A stretch of 64,000 nt of DNA from Euborellia annulipes (lineage: Eukaryota > Arthropoda > Insecta > Dermaptera > Anisolabididae), in contig JAKCPI010005066.1 in assembly GCA_023213315.1 (NCBI GenBank), positions 62,001 to 126,000 of the forward strand, written 5' to 3'. Both the position numbers and the translations under genes were made by a program. Below are positions 22,751 to 33,511 of this stretch, piece after piece. The notes beneath the pieces were generated by a model. The model saw only the letters and a list, made by a program, of their open reading frames with translations. It made no database searches and was not told where the DNA came from. The first letter of the stretch is position 1. Each line of letters begins with the position of its first letter.

Positions 22751-23309
22751 AGCCTAGGAATTGATTAAAAATTTTTGGTACTTATTTTGTTTTTTTTTTC
22801 TTTATGGCTAATTAAAATTTTATACAATTCAGACAGGGTACATTGTTCCCGAACTTCTGAATATGTTAATTATATTAGGAGAGTGGGCAATATTGCGACC
22901 TGCCAATCACTGCTGTCCCTTTTATTATTAACTGCAAATTTCCGGCACTTAATTAAGCTCATCTACGCATTTAATTAACCCTCCTCTCGAGAGAGGAAGT
23001 TGCTAATATTATACTATAATATTGATATATTAATACTGAATAAATCCCCTAAATAGACCAGATGATTCTTTCGTCAGTTTTTTTTTTTCATATGAATTTT
23101 ATTAACGACTGACATGTTTCTGATACATTACATTTTTGTAGAGTGTCATATTTTGTTTTTCTTAACTTTATAACATGTTTTTATAGAAACTTAAAAAAAA
23201 TCCATGTTATTTTCTGTTTAAGCGAACAAATTGACCACTCAAACTTTTTTTTTTTTAAATCACACAAATCGTGGTATTTTTTAAATATTGAAAATTAATA
23301 GATCATTCG
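22751..23309. other. AT-rich stretch beside the LINE remnant
   Basis: It may hold decayed LINE sequence at 22820-22980, but no convincing frame continues. The rest is A/T-rich. Confidence 0.35.
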
Positions 23310-23760
23310 TTTGACAAGTGCAGGTAAAAAGCATAGTTGGCAGGAAAAAAAAATGGCTTGTCTCTCTTGGAAATTGACCAGAGAGAAAAGGGAGGCTCTT
23401 GACCCTTAACAGAAAAAAAATCCTCCCTTTTCGGATGATGCACATAGATTGCAAATTGTCTTTGTTCTATGTATGAGTGTGACACAATGCCTGTCCCGTG
23501 TTATGGGAGTTCAGCAACGAGAAAGAGAGAGAGATAATGTTGTACGGTCTTCAGCACAATTCTAGAAATCTCGCCAGAATCCAGGAATATGACAAGCAAT
23601 TTGAATTGGCCATTGGCAAAAAGCCTACGATGGTCCTATAGAACGAAACTAAAGCTACGGTTGTGTGAGAACACACACACAGTGGCGTTGAGATTGAAAG
23701 AGAGAATAAAAAAAAAAACAGACACACACACACTTGTGTGGCATCACGTGAAAAAATGCC
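23310..23760. promoter_or_regulatory. Long G+C-richer island, candidate enhancer
   Basis: About 450 bases of unique-looking sequence (TTTGAATTGGCCATTGGC, CCTACGATGGTCCTATAGAA, CTAAAGCTACGG) with GA-rich and CA-rich tracts. Three short frames overlap on both strands; none resembles a family. Confidence 0.35.
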
Positions 23761-24289
23761 TATCGAAATTCTCTAAAACTACATTCTGTAACAAAATATA
23801 TATCTACTGTTAATTACCCAGACAGAAAAAAAAATTAAATATATAAACATTTTTTTATCCTCATCAAAGAATGATTTCTCTGAAAAAGAACATATTATGG
23901 ATTTTAAAAGCGTCTCTAAAGCTGCAAATGAGTTGGGAAAGCAGTTGAATCGAATTCACTTAAAAACAAGAAGAAAGAAGAAGAAAAAGAAGAGAGAAAG
24001 AGTTAAGAGTTTATAAGTAGAACTTTTTATACCAAATTAAGTAAAATCTTTTGAGAAAATTATTATTTTAGTAATTAGAATAAAAGAATAATCTTTCTGC
24101 TAAATATTGATATATATATTAGACAAAGAAAAATCTGAGTATTCAAGAAGTGTAACTTCTATACAAAATTCATTTAGGAAATTGGTCAGATAGTAGACCA
24201 TCAATTGAGTTGAGGGTAAATTTGAGTCGACAGCCTCCTTTTTCTTCTTCCCATGTGACGTTGATGTCATTGAACAAATTTGCAAGACT
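23761..24289. other. AT-rich non-coding stretch
   Basis: A GAAGAA-rich run lies near 23968-24000. Nothing was recognised. Confidence 0.45.
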
Positions 24290-24510
24290 TCTGAGCACGC
24301 GAACTAATCCTCCCTCATACAAAATGGAGGCGATGCAGCTATTTGTATCACTTTAGGCGGATATCTACTTGAGTAGCCTCAAGCTCTCGGCTGGAGAAAA
24401 GTTCATACGTCTCCACTTGAGCTACATCAAGGCAAGATTCCTCGATCCGAGCTAGGCAACTTAGTTTATCTGACTAGTAGCCTCCATTGAAGGAACGTTG
24501 CAAACGTAAA
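24290..24510. other. Mixed-composition segment, island or old repeat
   Basis: It contains GAGTAGCCTCAAGCTCTCGG and GTCTCCACTTGAGCTACATC. A related GGTCTCCACTTGTTCTGTGG occurs at 24810, suggesting diverged copies of one repeat rather than unique DNA. Confidence 0.3.
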
Positions 24511-24627
24511 AATTAAACAAACAAACAAATATATATTTTTGCCATTGGAAATTTTTTTTAACGCCCCAATCCACTACATTAATTTAATTTTTTTTTATTT
24601 AAATAAATAATTAATAATCTATGTATA

Positions 24628-24870
24628 AGCTTATATTAATTGCAAACCCTCCCCCTCTTGCCCTAACGAGGGGTTGCCCCCCCCCTAACAAGATGTCTGG
24701 CTACGCCCATGAAACGTTGTCTTTGAGCATGCACATGGGGCCTACTTGTTTTGGTTCGCAACGAGGCAGCCTGATTTGCCTAGAGTCGCGGCTGCCTCGA
24801 CTCGAGGCACGGTCTCCACTTGTTCTGTGGCTCGGGTCGGGCACCCGAGGCTGCGTCTAGTGGATACGCG
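24628..24870. mobile_element. Repeat remnants including an element end GGCTACGCCCATG
   Basis: GGCTACGCCCATG at 24699-24711 is the complement of CATGGGCGTAGCC, which resembles the start at 42341 (CATGGGCGTAACTAGG). A C-rich run precedes it. A second GC-rich block (24735-24866) has GAGGCAGCC/GGCTGCCTC inverted words. Confidence 0.4.
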
Positions 24871-25440
24871 GCCTTTCAATGAGCAAAAAAAGTTCCAACA
24901 ATTTGTTTTAAACATAAATCATAATATTTTTTCTTCATTTTTTAATTTTTGTATTAATAACAGTTTTTATTTTACATAATACAATAACAGAGCAAAAAAA
25001 GAACTGTCCAGTTTTTTTTATATAAATTTGTCCCGACATTCCCTTTGTTTTTCTACACTGGCAAAAGAAATAAAAACATTGTATGAAAAATTAACAACTT
25101 TAATCTCGCATTTCATTTGAAAAATTTACTATTAAGAAACATTACCCTATAAATTAACATTTTTTTTTTTTTGCTTTCTTAATTAAAAATTTCTAAATTA
25201 CTTAAAAAATATTACTGATAAACTAATAATATATAGTTGTTTTTTTAAATGGATAATATTTTATTTCGGCTTTTTTGAAACAAGTACAATTAAAAAAATA
25301 TGTTTGATTATTGAACTATAATTATATATTACAAAAATGCAAATAAGTAATGATGACAAGTTAATTACTGACGCTATAATTTATTTTTAAAAATTATAAA
25401 AGTTTCAATAAATATGTAATATAAATAATTTCTTATTTTT
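24871..25440. other. AT-rich non-coding stretch
   Basis: Nothing was recognised. Confidence 0.5.
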
Positions 25441-25994
25441 AAGGGGGTTCAGGAGCGACGTCTAAACGTACTTAAAAAAAAAAAAAACTAGACTATTATA
25501 AGGAATTTTTTTCCAATGCGGTTTTTTTATGAATTAAATTCATAAGAGATTATTGGGACATAGAGCTATAATTTTAAAAATTATCGTAATTAATTTTTTT
25601 GTTATCAAGCAAATACAAAAAACAATCTGTCCCAATAATTTTTAATTTTTTTTTAATTTAAAAATTAATTTATTGTTATTATTAATCACTTATTAATTAA
25701 GAAATTTTTAAAATAAGTTTAGATGATTTATTTAAAATTTAACTGTCAAATTAGTTCAGCATTCTTGCAATAGATGGCAGGCTAGTTTAACAGCCGATAT
25801 AGCATTAGCCTATATCTGGCCTATATTTATATATTTTTATGCTTTTATAAAAGATACATAATATATAATAACATTTATAAAGTATTTATTGTTAAAAGAT
25901 CAATAAAAATCAACCAAATGCATTAAATATTATTAGCTACCATTTTGAAATCTCTTGGCAAATTTTTGAATTACTTGATATTTGGGCATACTTT
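25441..25994 (+). repeat. Repeat D, copy 1 (about 550 bp)
   Basis: It runs nearly identical to 55799-56362, from AAGGGGGTTCAGGAGCGACG to ACTTGATATTTGGGCATACT. It holds no useful open frame. Both copies are in the same orientation. The class is unknown; it is a dispersed mobile element or duplication. Confidence 0.8.
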
Positions 25995-26039
25995 TAATGA
26001 CACACAACGCCATCTTATCGGGAAAAACATGCGTAACCA

Positions 26040-26185
26040 CTTCGCTCCCGTTCCCCCTTAATGTTGTGATAACTATTTTTTTGGACTCAGAGGACCTCAA
26101 AAAGTGTATATCCATCAAAATCTCGACATAGGATTTTTGATATGAATCCAGGCCTATCTATAGTCGACATATAGCAAGAGAAAAT
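26040..26185 (+). mobile_element. Family A element, distal-end fragment
   Basis: It contains TTTTTTTGGACTCAGAGGAC, ATATCCATCAAAATCTCGAC, TTTGATATGAATCCAGG and a degraded AGCAAGAGAAAATA end, matching 31663 and 35736 copies. Confidence 0.6.
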
Positions 26186-26299
26186 AAAAAATTATAGATT
26201 TATATTTTTGACATTTAATAAAAACAAATTTTTTCCCAATTTTATTGTCAGTTACTAGTAGACACGATCAAAAAGCGATGATTTGAAGAAGAAAAAAAA

Positions 26300-26570
26300 A
26301 AAAAAAGGTCTGTGAAAGTTGTCGGTCCAGCTAAGTGATATAACCCGGGGTTTCTTCTTCCGGGCTGCCAAATCGAGGTCGGGATTTGATAAGGGTTGCT
26401 TTTGGGAGCGCGCGCGTGATGAGGTGCCAGGGGGTGGTGGGTGGTGGCCTCGCCTCGCCCCGGAATGCATAAGCACCATGTTTTATTCAGGGCACACAGC
26501 CTCTAGGCGCCGACGCCGGGACGCCTCTTAGTGGCTTGCAATCTCCATCCCTTATTCCAGGGTATTATAT
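26300..26570. promoter_or_regulatory. Strongly G+C-rich island, candidate regulatory element
   Basis: It includes GAGCGCGCGCGTGATGAGG, GCCTCGCCTCGCCCCGG and GGCGCCGACGCCGGGACGCC, the highest CG density in the window. Overlapping frames occur on both strands but look like composition artefacts. It could be an enhancer or a promoter-like CpG-rich element. Confidence 0.35.
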
Positions 26571-27162
26571 GGCCTCCATCAAATTATTACCCTGTTGCCT
26601 AAACAGTTCAACACACACACTACACACACACACTCTCTTGAAAATTAACTTCTTAAATCTGTTTATTTGTTTGATTATCAACTGATCGATTGAGGATAAT
26701 CAATTTGATATATACTAAATTTGTGATGGATAATCGCGATTTGTATCTGCCTGTTTTTCATATGTACACTTCATAAAATAACTCCAAATTATAGATTTAA
26801 GATCTTTTATTTGTTTACTTAATTAAGTCTTAATATTAAGATTTTATCAAAGCTGATTTTTCTTAAATATTTTATTATTTATGATAAGTGTTTCTTAAAA
26901 TTTTTCTTATTTAATTTGATTGGTTAAGTTCTGGTCACATCACTAATTTCGAAAGTGATGATGACCTTTTGATGGTTACATTTTATAATAATAATAAAAA
27001 GGCGTAGTAAAAATTAAAAGCTTGTAAGTAAAATAAAGGTATGGCTATATAACCAACAGTTCCTCTCTCTCTACATGATTATTTACAATTTCTTGATCGA
27101 AGATTTAAATAAAAATCATCCAACATTCACTATTCTATTTTTATTTATAACTTTTTAGATTT
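26571..27162. other. AT-rich non-coding stretch
   Basis: CA-repeat words lie near 26610-26635. Nothing else was recognised. Confidence 0.45.
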
Positions 27163-27298
27163 CTTTTTAAACCCTTTTCGGCTACAGAGGCCATTTAGGG
27201 GTGATAAATTTATTTATACAATTGAAAATACATTATATCGATGGCTACCGGGGGACGTTCCACACGCTGATTGCTCGGGGTCACCGATCCCAAGATTT
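27163..27298 (-). mobile_element. Repeat C (SINE-like), copy 2
   Basis: On the minus strand it starts GGGATCGGTGACCCCGAGC, continues with GTGGAACGTCCCCCGGTAGC and CATCGATATAATG, and ends in the tail GGCCTCTGTAGCCGAAAAGG. Confidence 0.6.
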
Positions 27299-28435
27299 CG
27301 CTGTGTTTTTAGATATATCTTTTTGGATGAAATAATTTTAAATCAATAAATCAAAAAAATTTTGTGGATGACTATATTGAGTGGTTTGTTTTTTATGTCG
27401 TTTTGAGTTTGTATTTTCCATTAAGTTTGATACATGCATTGATTTCCTTACGTAAGATGACACAGAAGAGAACAGAAAATGAAATTTTCTCCTTGCACTT
27501 TGAGCTTCGAGTGATTTCGGTTGTTTTCGGATCCCCTCGGATTTTAGCTGTTTCAACACTTATTATTAGCTAGGCCTATAAAGTCACAAAATTTTTCTTT
27601 ACTTAGAACCAATTTAAAAAAATAAACATCTCACTTTGGTTAGAGCATCAATATTAAAAGTAATATTTCATAAGAATGATAAAAAAAAAAAATTTCAACT
27701 TTATTTTACAAGTTTTATTAAATTTTTTAAGACATTTAAAAGTCTTTTATGAAGAGACATCCAGGTATCATTCTCAAATGGGCAAGTTTAATGACGAGAA
27801 AAAAAGGGCAAAAAATAAAATTTAACTGACAATCAACCATAAAAAATAAAATGAAGGGGAGAGAGAGAGATTTGTAGCTATTTTAGAAAAATAAATTCTC
27901 TGTTGTTAAAGATTATTTTTTTTGAAACGATATTATCTTAAGGATTAAATGGAATTACTTAAAAAAGAGGTTTTTATTCTCGATTATGGATGCAAAAAAT
28001 AGGAAGTAAGTTTGTTGAAATGCCATTCTAGCTCGGGCAAATTTTATCACTGATCTCAAATTAATAGATTCTTTTAAAAGATTTTTTTTTTTTAATAATG
28101 TTTATTTGTATTACACAGAGAATTGAAAGTTCAAAACTACCAAATTCACATTTACTAGGCCTATGGGAAAAATTTTAGGAAATTGTTGAGATCTGTTCAA
28201 ATAATTTTTAATGAGTAAACCATCTGAATTTTTGGTATAAATGTGTTGAGTCTACACAAGAAAATCTAAATTTGTTGAGCGAACTTCAATAACATATCTA
28301 AAAGGATTTAAATCGAATAGGGTTCGTCAAGAAGTTTCATTAATTTACAAAAGTTTTGATTTTTTTAAACAATTCAAGCCTTAAAAATATTCTGACATCT
28401 TTTAAAATTATAAAATTAACAACATAAATAGAGCT
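27299..28435. other. AT-rich non-coding stretch
   Basis: Opposed frames of 69 and 73 codons at 27338-27573 are not protein-like. Nothing else was recognised. Confidence 0.45.
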
Positions 28436-28578
28436 TTAATGTATGGAGGCCTGAGAAACATATTTGAAAATTGGCTTCTGCTGTAGATGAGGACTTCGAT
28501 GCATTGAGAAATACATTGTATGAAAATATGTATATCTCCGTGTTGGAAATAAATTATTATTATTATTATTATTATTAA
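28436..28578 (+). mobile_element. Possible LINE 3' end with (ATT)n tail
   Basis: Mixed-composition sequence ends in GTTGGAAATAAATTATTATT with about seven ATT units. An AATAAA-like word and a trinucleotide tail are usual for CR1/Jockey-like LINE 3' ends. No coding part is present. Confidence 0.4.
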
Positions 28579-28849
28579 AAATGAGTTATTTCAATTTTCC
28601 ATATCATTGGGATGTCATCTACCATTATATACAGTAAACTAAAAAATATTTCAAAAATTAACCAACTTTTGTAAAATGAATAAATTTTTGTAAGCAAGCA
28701 ACAATGTGTTTTTATTTGAAAATTGAATTTAGAATGATTAATTTTATTTTGCCAGGTGTTTCTCAGCCCTCCATATAGTCATCAAAAATGGTTGAAATAA
28801 ACCATTTGGTATTTGTAAATTATACCTTATGCAAGAAATATATTTCAAT
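28579..28849. other. AT-rich spacer
   Basis: Nothing was recognised. Confidence 0.45.
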
Positions 28850-29060
28850 AGCAATTATTCATGTAGAACTCGAAAACAGACGCATTATCAAATCGAAGAG
28901 ATAGATTTATCCAACCGACCGAGGTTCGAGATAAAAAAGGCGAAAGCGAGGGCGTGCAAAGTGAGGCGGTTAGAAAAAAGCCAACGGCGGCAGAGGGTGG
29001 CTCCTTATCGAATATTAAATATTAGTTTTCTATCGTCCAATAAAAATTCACCTTTTCTCT
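28850..29060. promoter_or_regulatory. G+C-richer island, candidate enhancer
   Basis: Unique-looking sequence (AACCGACCGAGGTTCGAG, GGCGAAAGCGAGGGCGTGC, CCAACGGCGGCAGAGGGTGG). The 77-codon frame across it is rich in basic residues and unlike a known family. Confidence 0.35.
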
Positions 29061-29451
29061 AGATTACTTTTTTTTTTTTTTAATTTTTATTCCAAACAAA
29101 AAAAAAAAAAAAAGGTCGGTAAATATTGAAATAAAAAAAAGATGTAAGTTTATAAAAGTATAGGCCTATACTCAGAATGTATATTCAAGAAATAAATATA
29201 AAATTTAATAATAATGATAAATGTGAATATGTTAACAAAACTCAAAAAAATTATTGTTTGAGAATTTTTTTTTTTTTATTCACAAAAAATATATACAATC
29301 TCCCAATAATGTATCCGGACAGTGAAGCTTTTGAATTTACATTAAAAAAAATTCATATTTTGTTTTCCCTTGAGATCAGTGAGACAAACGCTCGAAACTT
29401 CGGACACAAAATTGTAAATTTTTCACTAATTATAGATTTTTTTAATCTATT
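29061..29451. other. AT-rich spacer
   Basis: Nothing was recognised; the 95-codon frame here is A/T-driven. Confidence 0.45.
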
Positions 29452-30050
29452 TATAGATAAATAAATAATACTAGGTTAGGCTTCAAAAGGTTTTTATTTT
29501 TAGCTTATGCACATTTCGACCTCAATACATCATTATTGATGTGTGATAGCTCTGAAGATGATGTGTTAACGTTGTATAAACGGAGGTTTACTTTGCTTAA
29601 AAATTGCAGATTGAGAACAAAGAAATAATATGAAATTGTATTTATCCTGATTTATTTTGGCTGAGACGACGACTGCAGTACATTTCGTACGTTTCGGTTC
29701 ATAGAACCATCTTCAGGTCTGTAAAATTACATTAGTATTATAAGCAAGCAAGACACCCAAAAATCGGTCATTTGGGTGTCTTGCTTATTAAAATACTCAT
29801 GTAAATTTACAGACCTGAAGATGGCTCTTTGAACCGAAATCAATGTACTGCAGTTGGTGTCTCACAAATAAATCCTGATAAACATTCTTTGTCCTGCAGC
29901 TCAATTCTGCAATTTTTAAGCAAATTAAACCTCCGTTTATACAACGTTAACACATCATCTTCAGAGCTATGACACATAAATAATGATGTGTTGACTTCGA
30001 ACTGCGCATAAGTTTTTGAAACTTACCCTAGTGTTATTTATTTACCTATA
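29452..30050. mobile_element. 599-bp foldback with Penelope-like 3'-end motifs
   Basis: The two arms are inverted copies: GATGATGTGTTAACGTTGTA TAAACGG near 29557 pairs with its complement near 29932-29958. The apex pairs GCAAGACACCCAAA with TTTGGGTGTCTTGC. Each arm carries CTGAAGAT..GAACCGAAA, a motif common downstream of Penelope-like element reverse transcriptases and related to hammerhead ribozyme cores. No reverse transcriptase is encoded. Confidence 0.7.
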
Positions 30051-30359
30051 GTCTATTTAGATGAAAAAAAAAATTAATTAAATTTAAGAATTAGTGCCAA
30101 CAGTGAATTCTTTGGATTATATATTTTTTTCCCACCTGGCTGTTCATTTTCCCAATAATAATAATAATTTTTTTTTTTTTTTCCCCCCCCCGGGGCAAAA
30201 AAAAAAAATTAAAATCCAAATGTCAAAATACATTATTGGGCAATAGTAGAGCTATCTATTGTTACAAGAGAAGTGACTTCTTACTCTTCTTAATTTGTTA
30301 GTTTTTTTATTTATTTCCACTTTGTCTTCTTCTCTATGTTTGTCACAAATCAGACACTT
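30051..30359. other. AT-rich spacer
   Basis: Poly-T and poly-C runs lie at 30168-30190. Nothing was recognised. Confidence 0.45.
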
Positions 30360-30475
30360 TTGTCTAAAATTTCTAAGTTGGGGCACTAATATTGCGAGGG
30401 GTTCGGGGTTGCATTTTCTAATGTTCTCCCCTCTGATAGACCCTGATTATTGCCATTAATTAATTCTAACGTATT
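30360..30475. promoter_or_regulatory. Short island, candidate cis-element
   Basis: TTGGGGCACTAATATTGCGA, GTTCGGGGTTGCATTTTC and ATTGCCATTAATTAATTC, the last with homeodomain-type TAAT cores. No coding potential. Confidence 0.3.
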
Positions 30476-30738
30476 TTTTATTTTCACCTTCGCTTGAGAA
30501 GGATTTACGAATTATCAGATCTAAAACTAATGAAATATAATAATAATAATTAATCTATAATTAAAAATAATTTTCTATAGGTTCTACAAAATTTCGTAGA
30601 CAAAGACACTTTATTATTATTATTTTTGTTTTGACTTTCCCGCCACAACAATATAAATACAAAAACATTATAACAAAAAACATGAATACAAAAAAGAAAC
30701 TTTATTATGAGTTAAACAAATATTTGTTTATATTAATG

Positions 30739-30930
30739 TTTTTTTTTTTTTTTTTTTTTTTTTATTTATTCTGCTCGTCTAGCCAACTGCCATTGGGCTA
30801 AAAATTTTACAAAATATACATATATCAAAATAATATAAACAATTCAATATTAATACAATAATAAAAATAAACCTAAAAACTACTATGATACGAAAGAACA
30901 ATTCAAAGAAACTTTATAAAATAATATGAT
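30739..30930 (-). mobile_element. Poly-T-led retroelement-like repeat
   Basis: A 25-base poly-T (30739-30763) is followed by CTGCCATTGGGCTAAAAA and TTACAAAATATAC, also found near 2340-2410. It would be a polyadenylated insertion on the minus strand. Confidence 0.45.
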
Positions 30931-31109
30931 AATAAATAAAAACATACTTCAATTAACGTTCTTTTAATTTTAATTAAAAATATAAAAAATTTTAAATAAT
31001 ATCTCGTAAATTTCGATAATATTATTTAATTAAAATTTTAAGTAGATGAGGGAGAGAGTGAATAAAAAAAAATGACGTTGTCAGATGTGTAAAGAATAGA
31101 GCAAGATAA
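30931..31109. other. AT-rich spacer
   Basis: Nothing was recognised. Confidence 0.4.
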
Positions 31110-31440
31110 AAGCAATCATAACAATAAAATGTTTAAGAGGGATGGGGATGTCGATAAGGGCGTAAGGGCTGCCAATTACCCTTTTGGCGAGTGTACGGAA
31201 TCTCAAATGTGGCGCACAATACGACCAATACGACGCAGTATTAAATATGAAAAAGCCGCAAATGGCTTTCAGATTCTCTCTCTCAATAGTCGAGGCTCCA
31301 TTTCGACTCTGCTCTAATGGAAATTTTATAGGCCTAATGCCCCCGATTTCGGTTCAGGATTGTCAGAGTCCCACGGCGATTAATCAAAGTGATTATTTGC
31401 AATTGCTGATTGATAGAACGTACGAGTGAATTAAATGAAC
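31110..31440. promoter_or_regulatory. G+C-richer island with clustered factor-like sites, candidate enhancer
   Basis: About 320 unique-looking bases. The right part (31378-31415) packs GATTAATCAAAG (a TCF/Pangolin-like ATCAAAG and a GATTA core), GTGATTATTTGCAA and TGATTGATAG (an Exd/Hox-like TGATTGAT). The left part has GTCGATAAGGGCG and TGTGGCGCAC. Two frames overlap it in different phases. Site calls are by eye only. Confidence 0.4.
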
Positions 31441-31662
31441 CGACAAGTAAAAAAAAAGAGCTTGTTTTCCAATTGGATAACGAAAAGTTTGTATGATAAA
31501 TGAATTCAAAATTCTTACAAATTACTGAAATCATGTTACAAAACCCACTCTATAATCGATGACTATAAGACAATAATTATTAACAATTTCGATACACTTA
31601 ATCAAGCTAAATAAATTATAAATTCACACTGAAATTTAGATTTTTTCTTTTTACTTGAAATT

Positions 31663-32563
31663 AAATCTGGTGTGACTGGTCGCACAGCACACAACTTTCT
31701 CTTACCTTGAGTAATCGAAAGATGCTTGTCTTACCAGATTTTTTTCTGTCCACATATATATTTAATTTCCACCGATATATTAAAATTCAAGATGTTAGGC
31801 CTATATGGGAAAATATTTATATTTTGTTACCATGACAACCATTTCTCCTATCTTTCCTATGAAGTACAAGAGTAAAGTATGCTTCAAAAGAATTCAAGGC
31901 CAAAATGAGAATATACATTTTAAAGAGCATCTAAAAAATAAATGATTTATGAATTTTAATCAAAATTGTTGTAGCGAATTTTGAGAAAATCGAAAAAAAC
32001 TGAAAAAGTGCATCAGTAAAGTACTAGTACTCTTTGGCTGATTTTATTCAAAAGCTTCGTGTCACGTCCCATGGGGGTGCCTAACTTAAATATAAAATTT
32101 CAACCTCCTAGCTCTTTTCGTTCTTGAGATATTTTCTTCACATACAGATACAGAAACAGACAAATAGAACATGTTGCGAAAACCACTTTTTTGGATTTAT
32201 AGGACCTCAAAACGTGTATATCCATCAAAATCTCAACATTGAATCTTTGACATGAATCCAATACTTTCTCTTACCTATATATCGCCTGCTGAGAATCATA
32301 GTGACGAAAGTCCGGATTTCAACAATTCGAGAAAAGGCGTTTGCAATTTTTATAAACAAATAGGCTTACATATAAATAGCCGAGCAACAAATGAATAGAC
32401 CAGAATCAATAGCAAAGAATGGAAATATATTTTCGCCACTTGGGCACTCAAAAGAGAAGACGTTTTAGCAATGTTTCCTATGTTTAACTCAAAATTTTTC
32501 GGATTTTCGTCACTATGATTCTCAGCAGGCGATATAATACATATATAAGTAAGAGTAAGTAAA
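31663..32563 (+). mobile_element. Family A element, most complete + copy, interrupted by a MITE
   Basis: The hairpin end AAATCTGGTGTGACTGGTCG is followed by ACCATGACAACCATTTCTCC, TTTAAAGAGCATCTAAAAAA, GCATCAGTAAAGTACTAGTA, GTCACGTCCCATGGGGGTG and GTTGCGAAAACCACTTTTTT. The distal end has GACATGAATCCAATACTTTC. The terminal TATATAAGTAAGAG lies beyond the inserted MITE at 32278-32536. No frame longer than chance. Confidence 0.8.
32278..32536. mobile_element. 259-bp MITE nested in family A
   Basis: The ends TATATCGCCTGCTGAGAATC and its complement at 32517-32536 form inverted repeats of at least 30 bases (through ATAGTGACGAAA). TATA at both edges makes a TA-type duplication possible. It splits the distal end of the family A copy, so it inserted later. 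No transposase. Confidence 0.85.
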
Positions 32564-33289
32564 ATTAATTTGCGAGTTATTGTTAGACCTACTCAAATTT
32601 TATTTTTATTTTTCTCTACATTGCACTGAGTATCTTCCAAAATTGAATTTCTCATATTTTTTCAAATAGTAGATTAGTTATACGTATCCTTGTATTAGTT
32701 AACCTGTATTATTAAAATTTCAACAATTTCTAAGAAATTTTTATCTAGTTATTCAAAGGTAATGTTTAAAAACTGATAAACTAATAATTCTTCGAATTTA
32801 TTACGTTACTAGCTTATATCTATATTGATTTTTTTTCTAAATGTCCTTTAAAATTTTTTTTTTAGATATAATTATCGTTATTAATATTTATTATAATAAT
32901 AATAGACCTAATATTTTACTTCCTCCAATGATATAAAAAAAAAAATGTTTAAAAAAAAAGATTTCTATATGACTAAGAAAGAAGAAATTTTTGGTTTTAT
33001 GTTGTTTATATACCAAACTTGTTTTATGAAAATACTCTACATCTGGCCTAAATAATTTGTTATAGGAGATATCATGCAAAGAGAAGATTTTTAAATAAAA
33101 ACGTCACTTAGAAAAAAGGGGTTAAATTAAAAAAAAAAGGGGGGAATTTTTTATAAAAATATTTCTGAATACACATCATCATAATTTAATTTCCTATTTG
33201 ATACACATCGTTAGAAAAGTCCGAAGTTTCGTGAAAACCATTTTTCTTACACACAAAATTTCCTACACTCTAAAATTTTATACTCCTAG
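32564..33289. other. AT-rich non-coding stretch
   Basis: Nothing was recognised. Confidence 0.45.
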
Positions 33290-33470
33290 ACAGTGCTGTA
33301 GTGAGAAGGCTTTTTCGAAAGGACGAGTTGAAACCTTTTACGGCTCTCCTCCGGCATCTATCCCCTAATTTTAAAGTTAAAGATGTCCCTTTCAAAACTC
33401 CTCCACCCTTGTTACTAGAAGTTTATTTCCCTTCCTATCTGGAATACCAAAAACGACCGGACTATAATAA
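33290..33470. promoter_or_regulatory. G+C-richer island, candidate cis-element or old coding remnant
   Basis: It includes AAGGACGAGTTGAAACC and GGCTCTCCTCCGGCATC. A 72-codon + frame covers it with a mixed, fairly protein-like composition, but I recognise no family and see no splice context. Regulatory DNA is the default call. Confidence 0.25.
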
Positions 33471-33511
33471 CATATTAATGAACCTTCCAGGGACTAAACT
33501 TTTTAGTAAGT

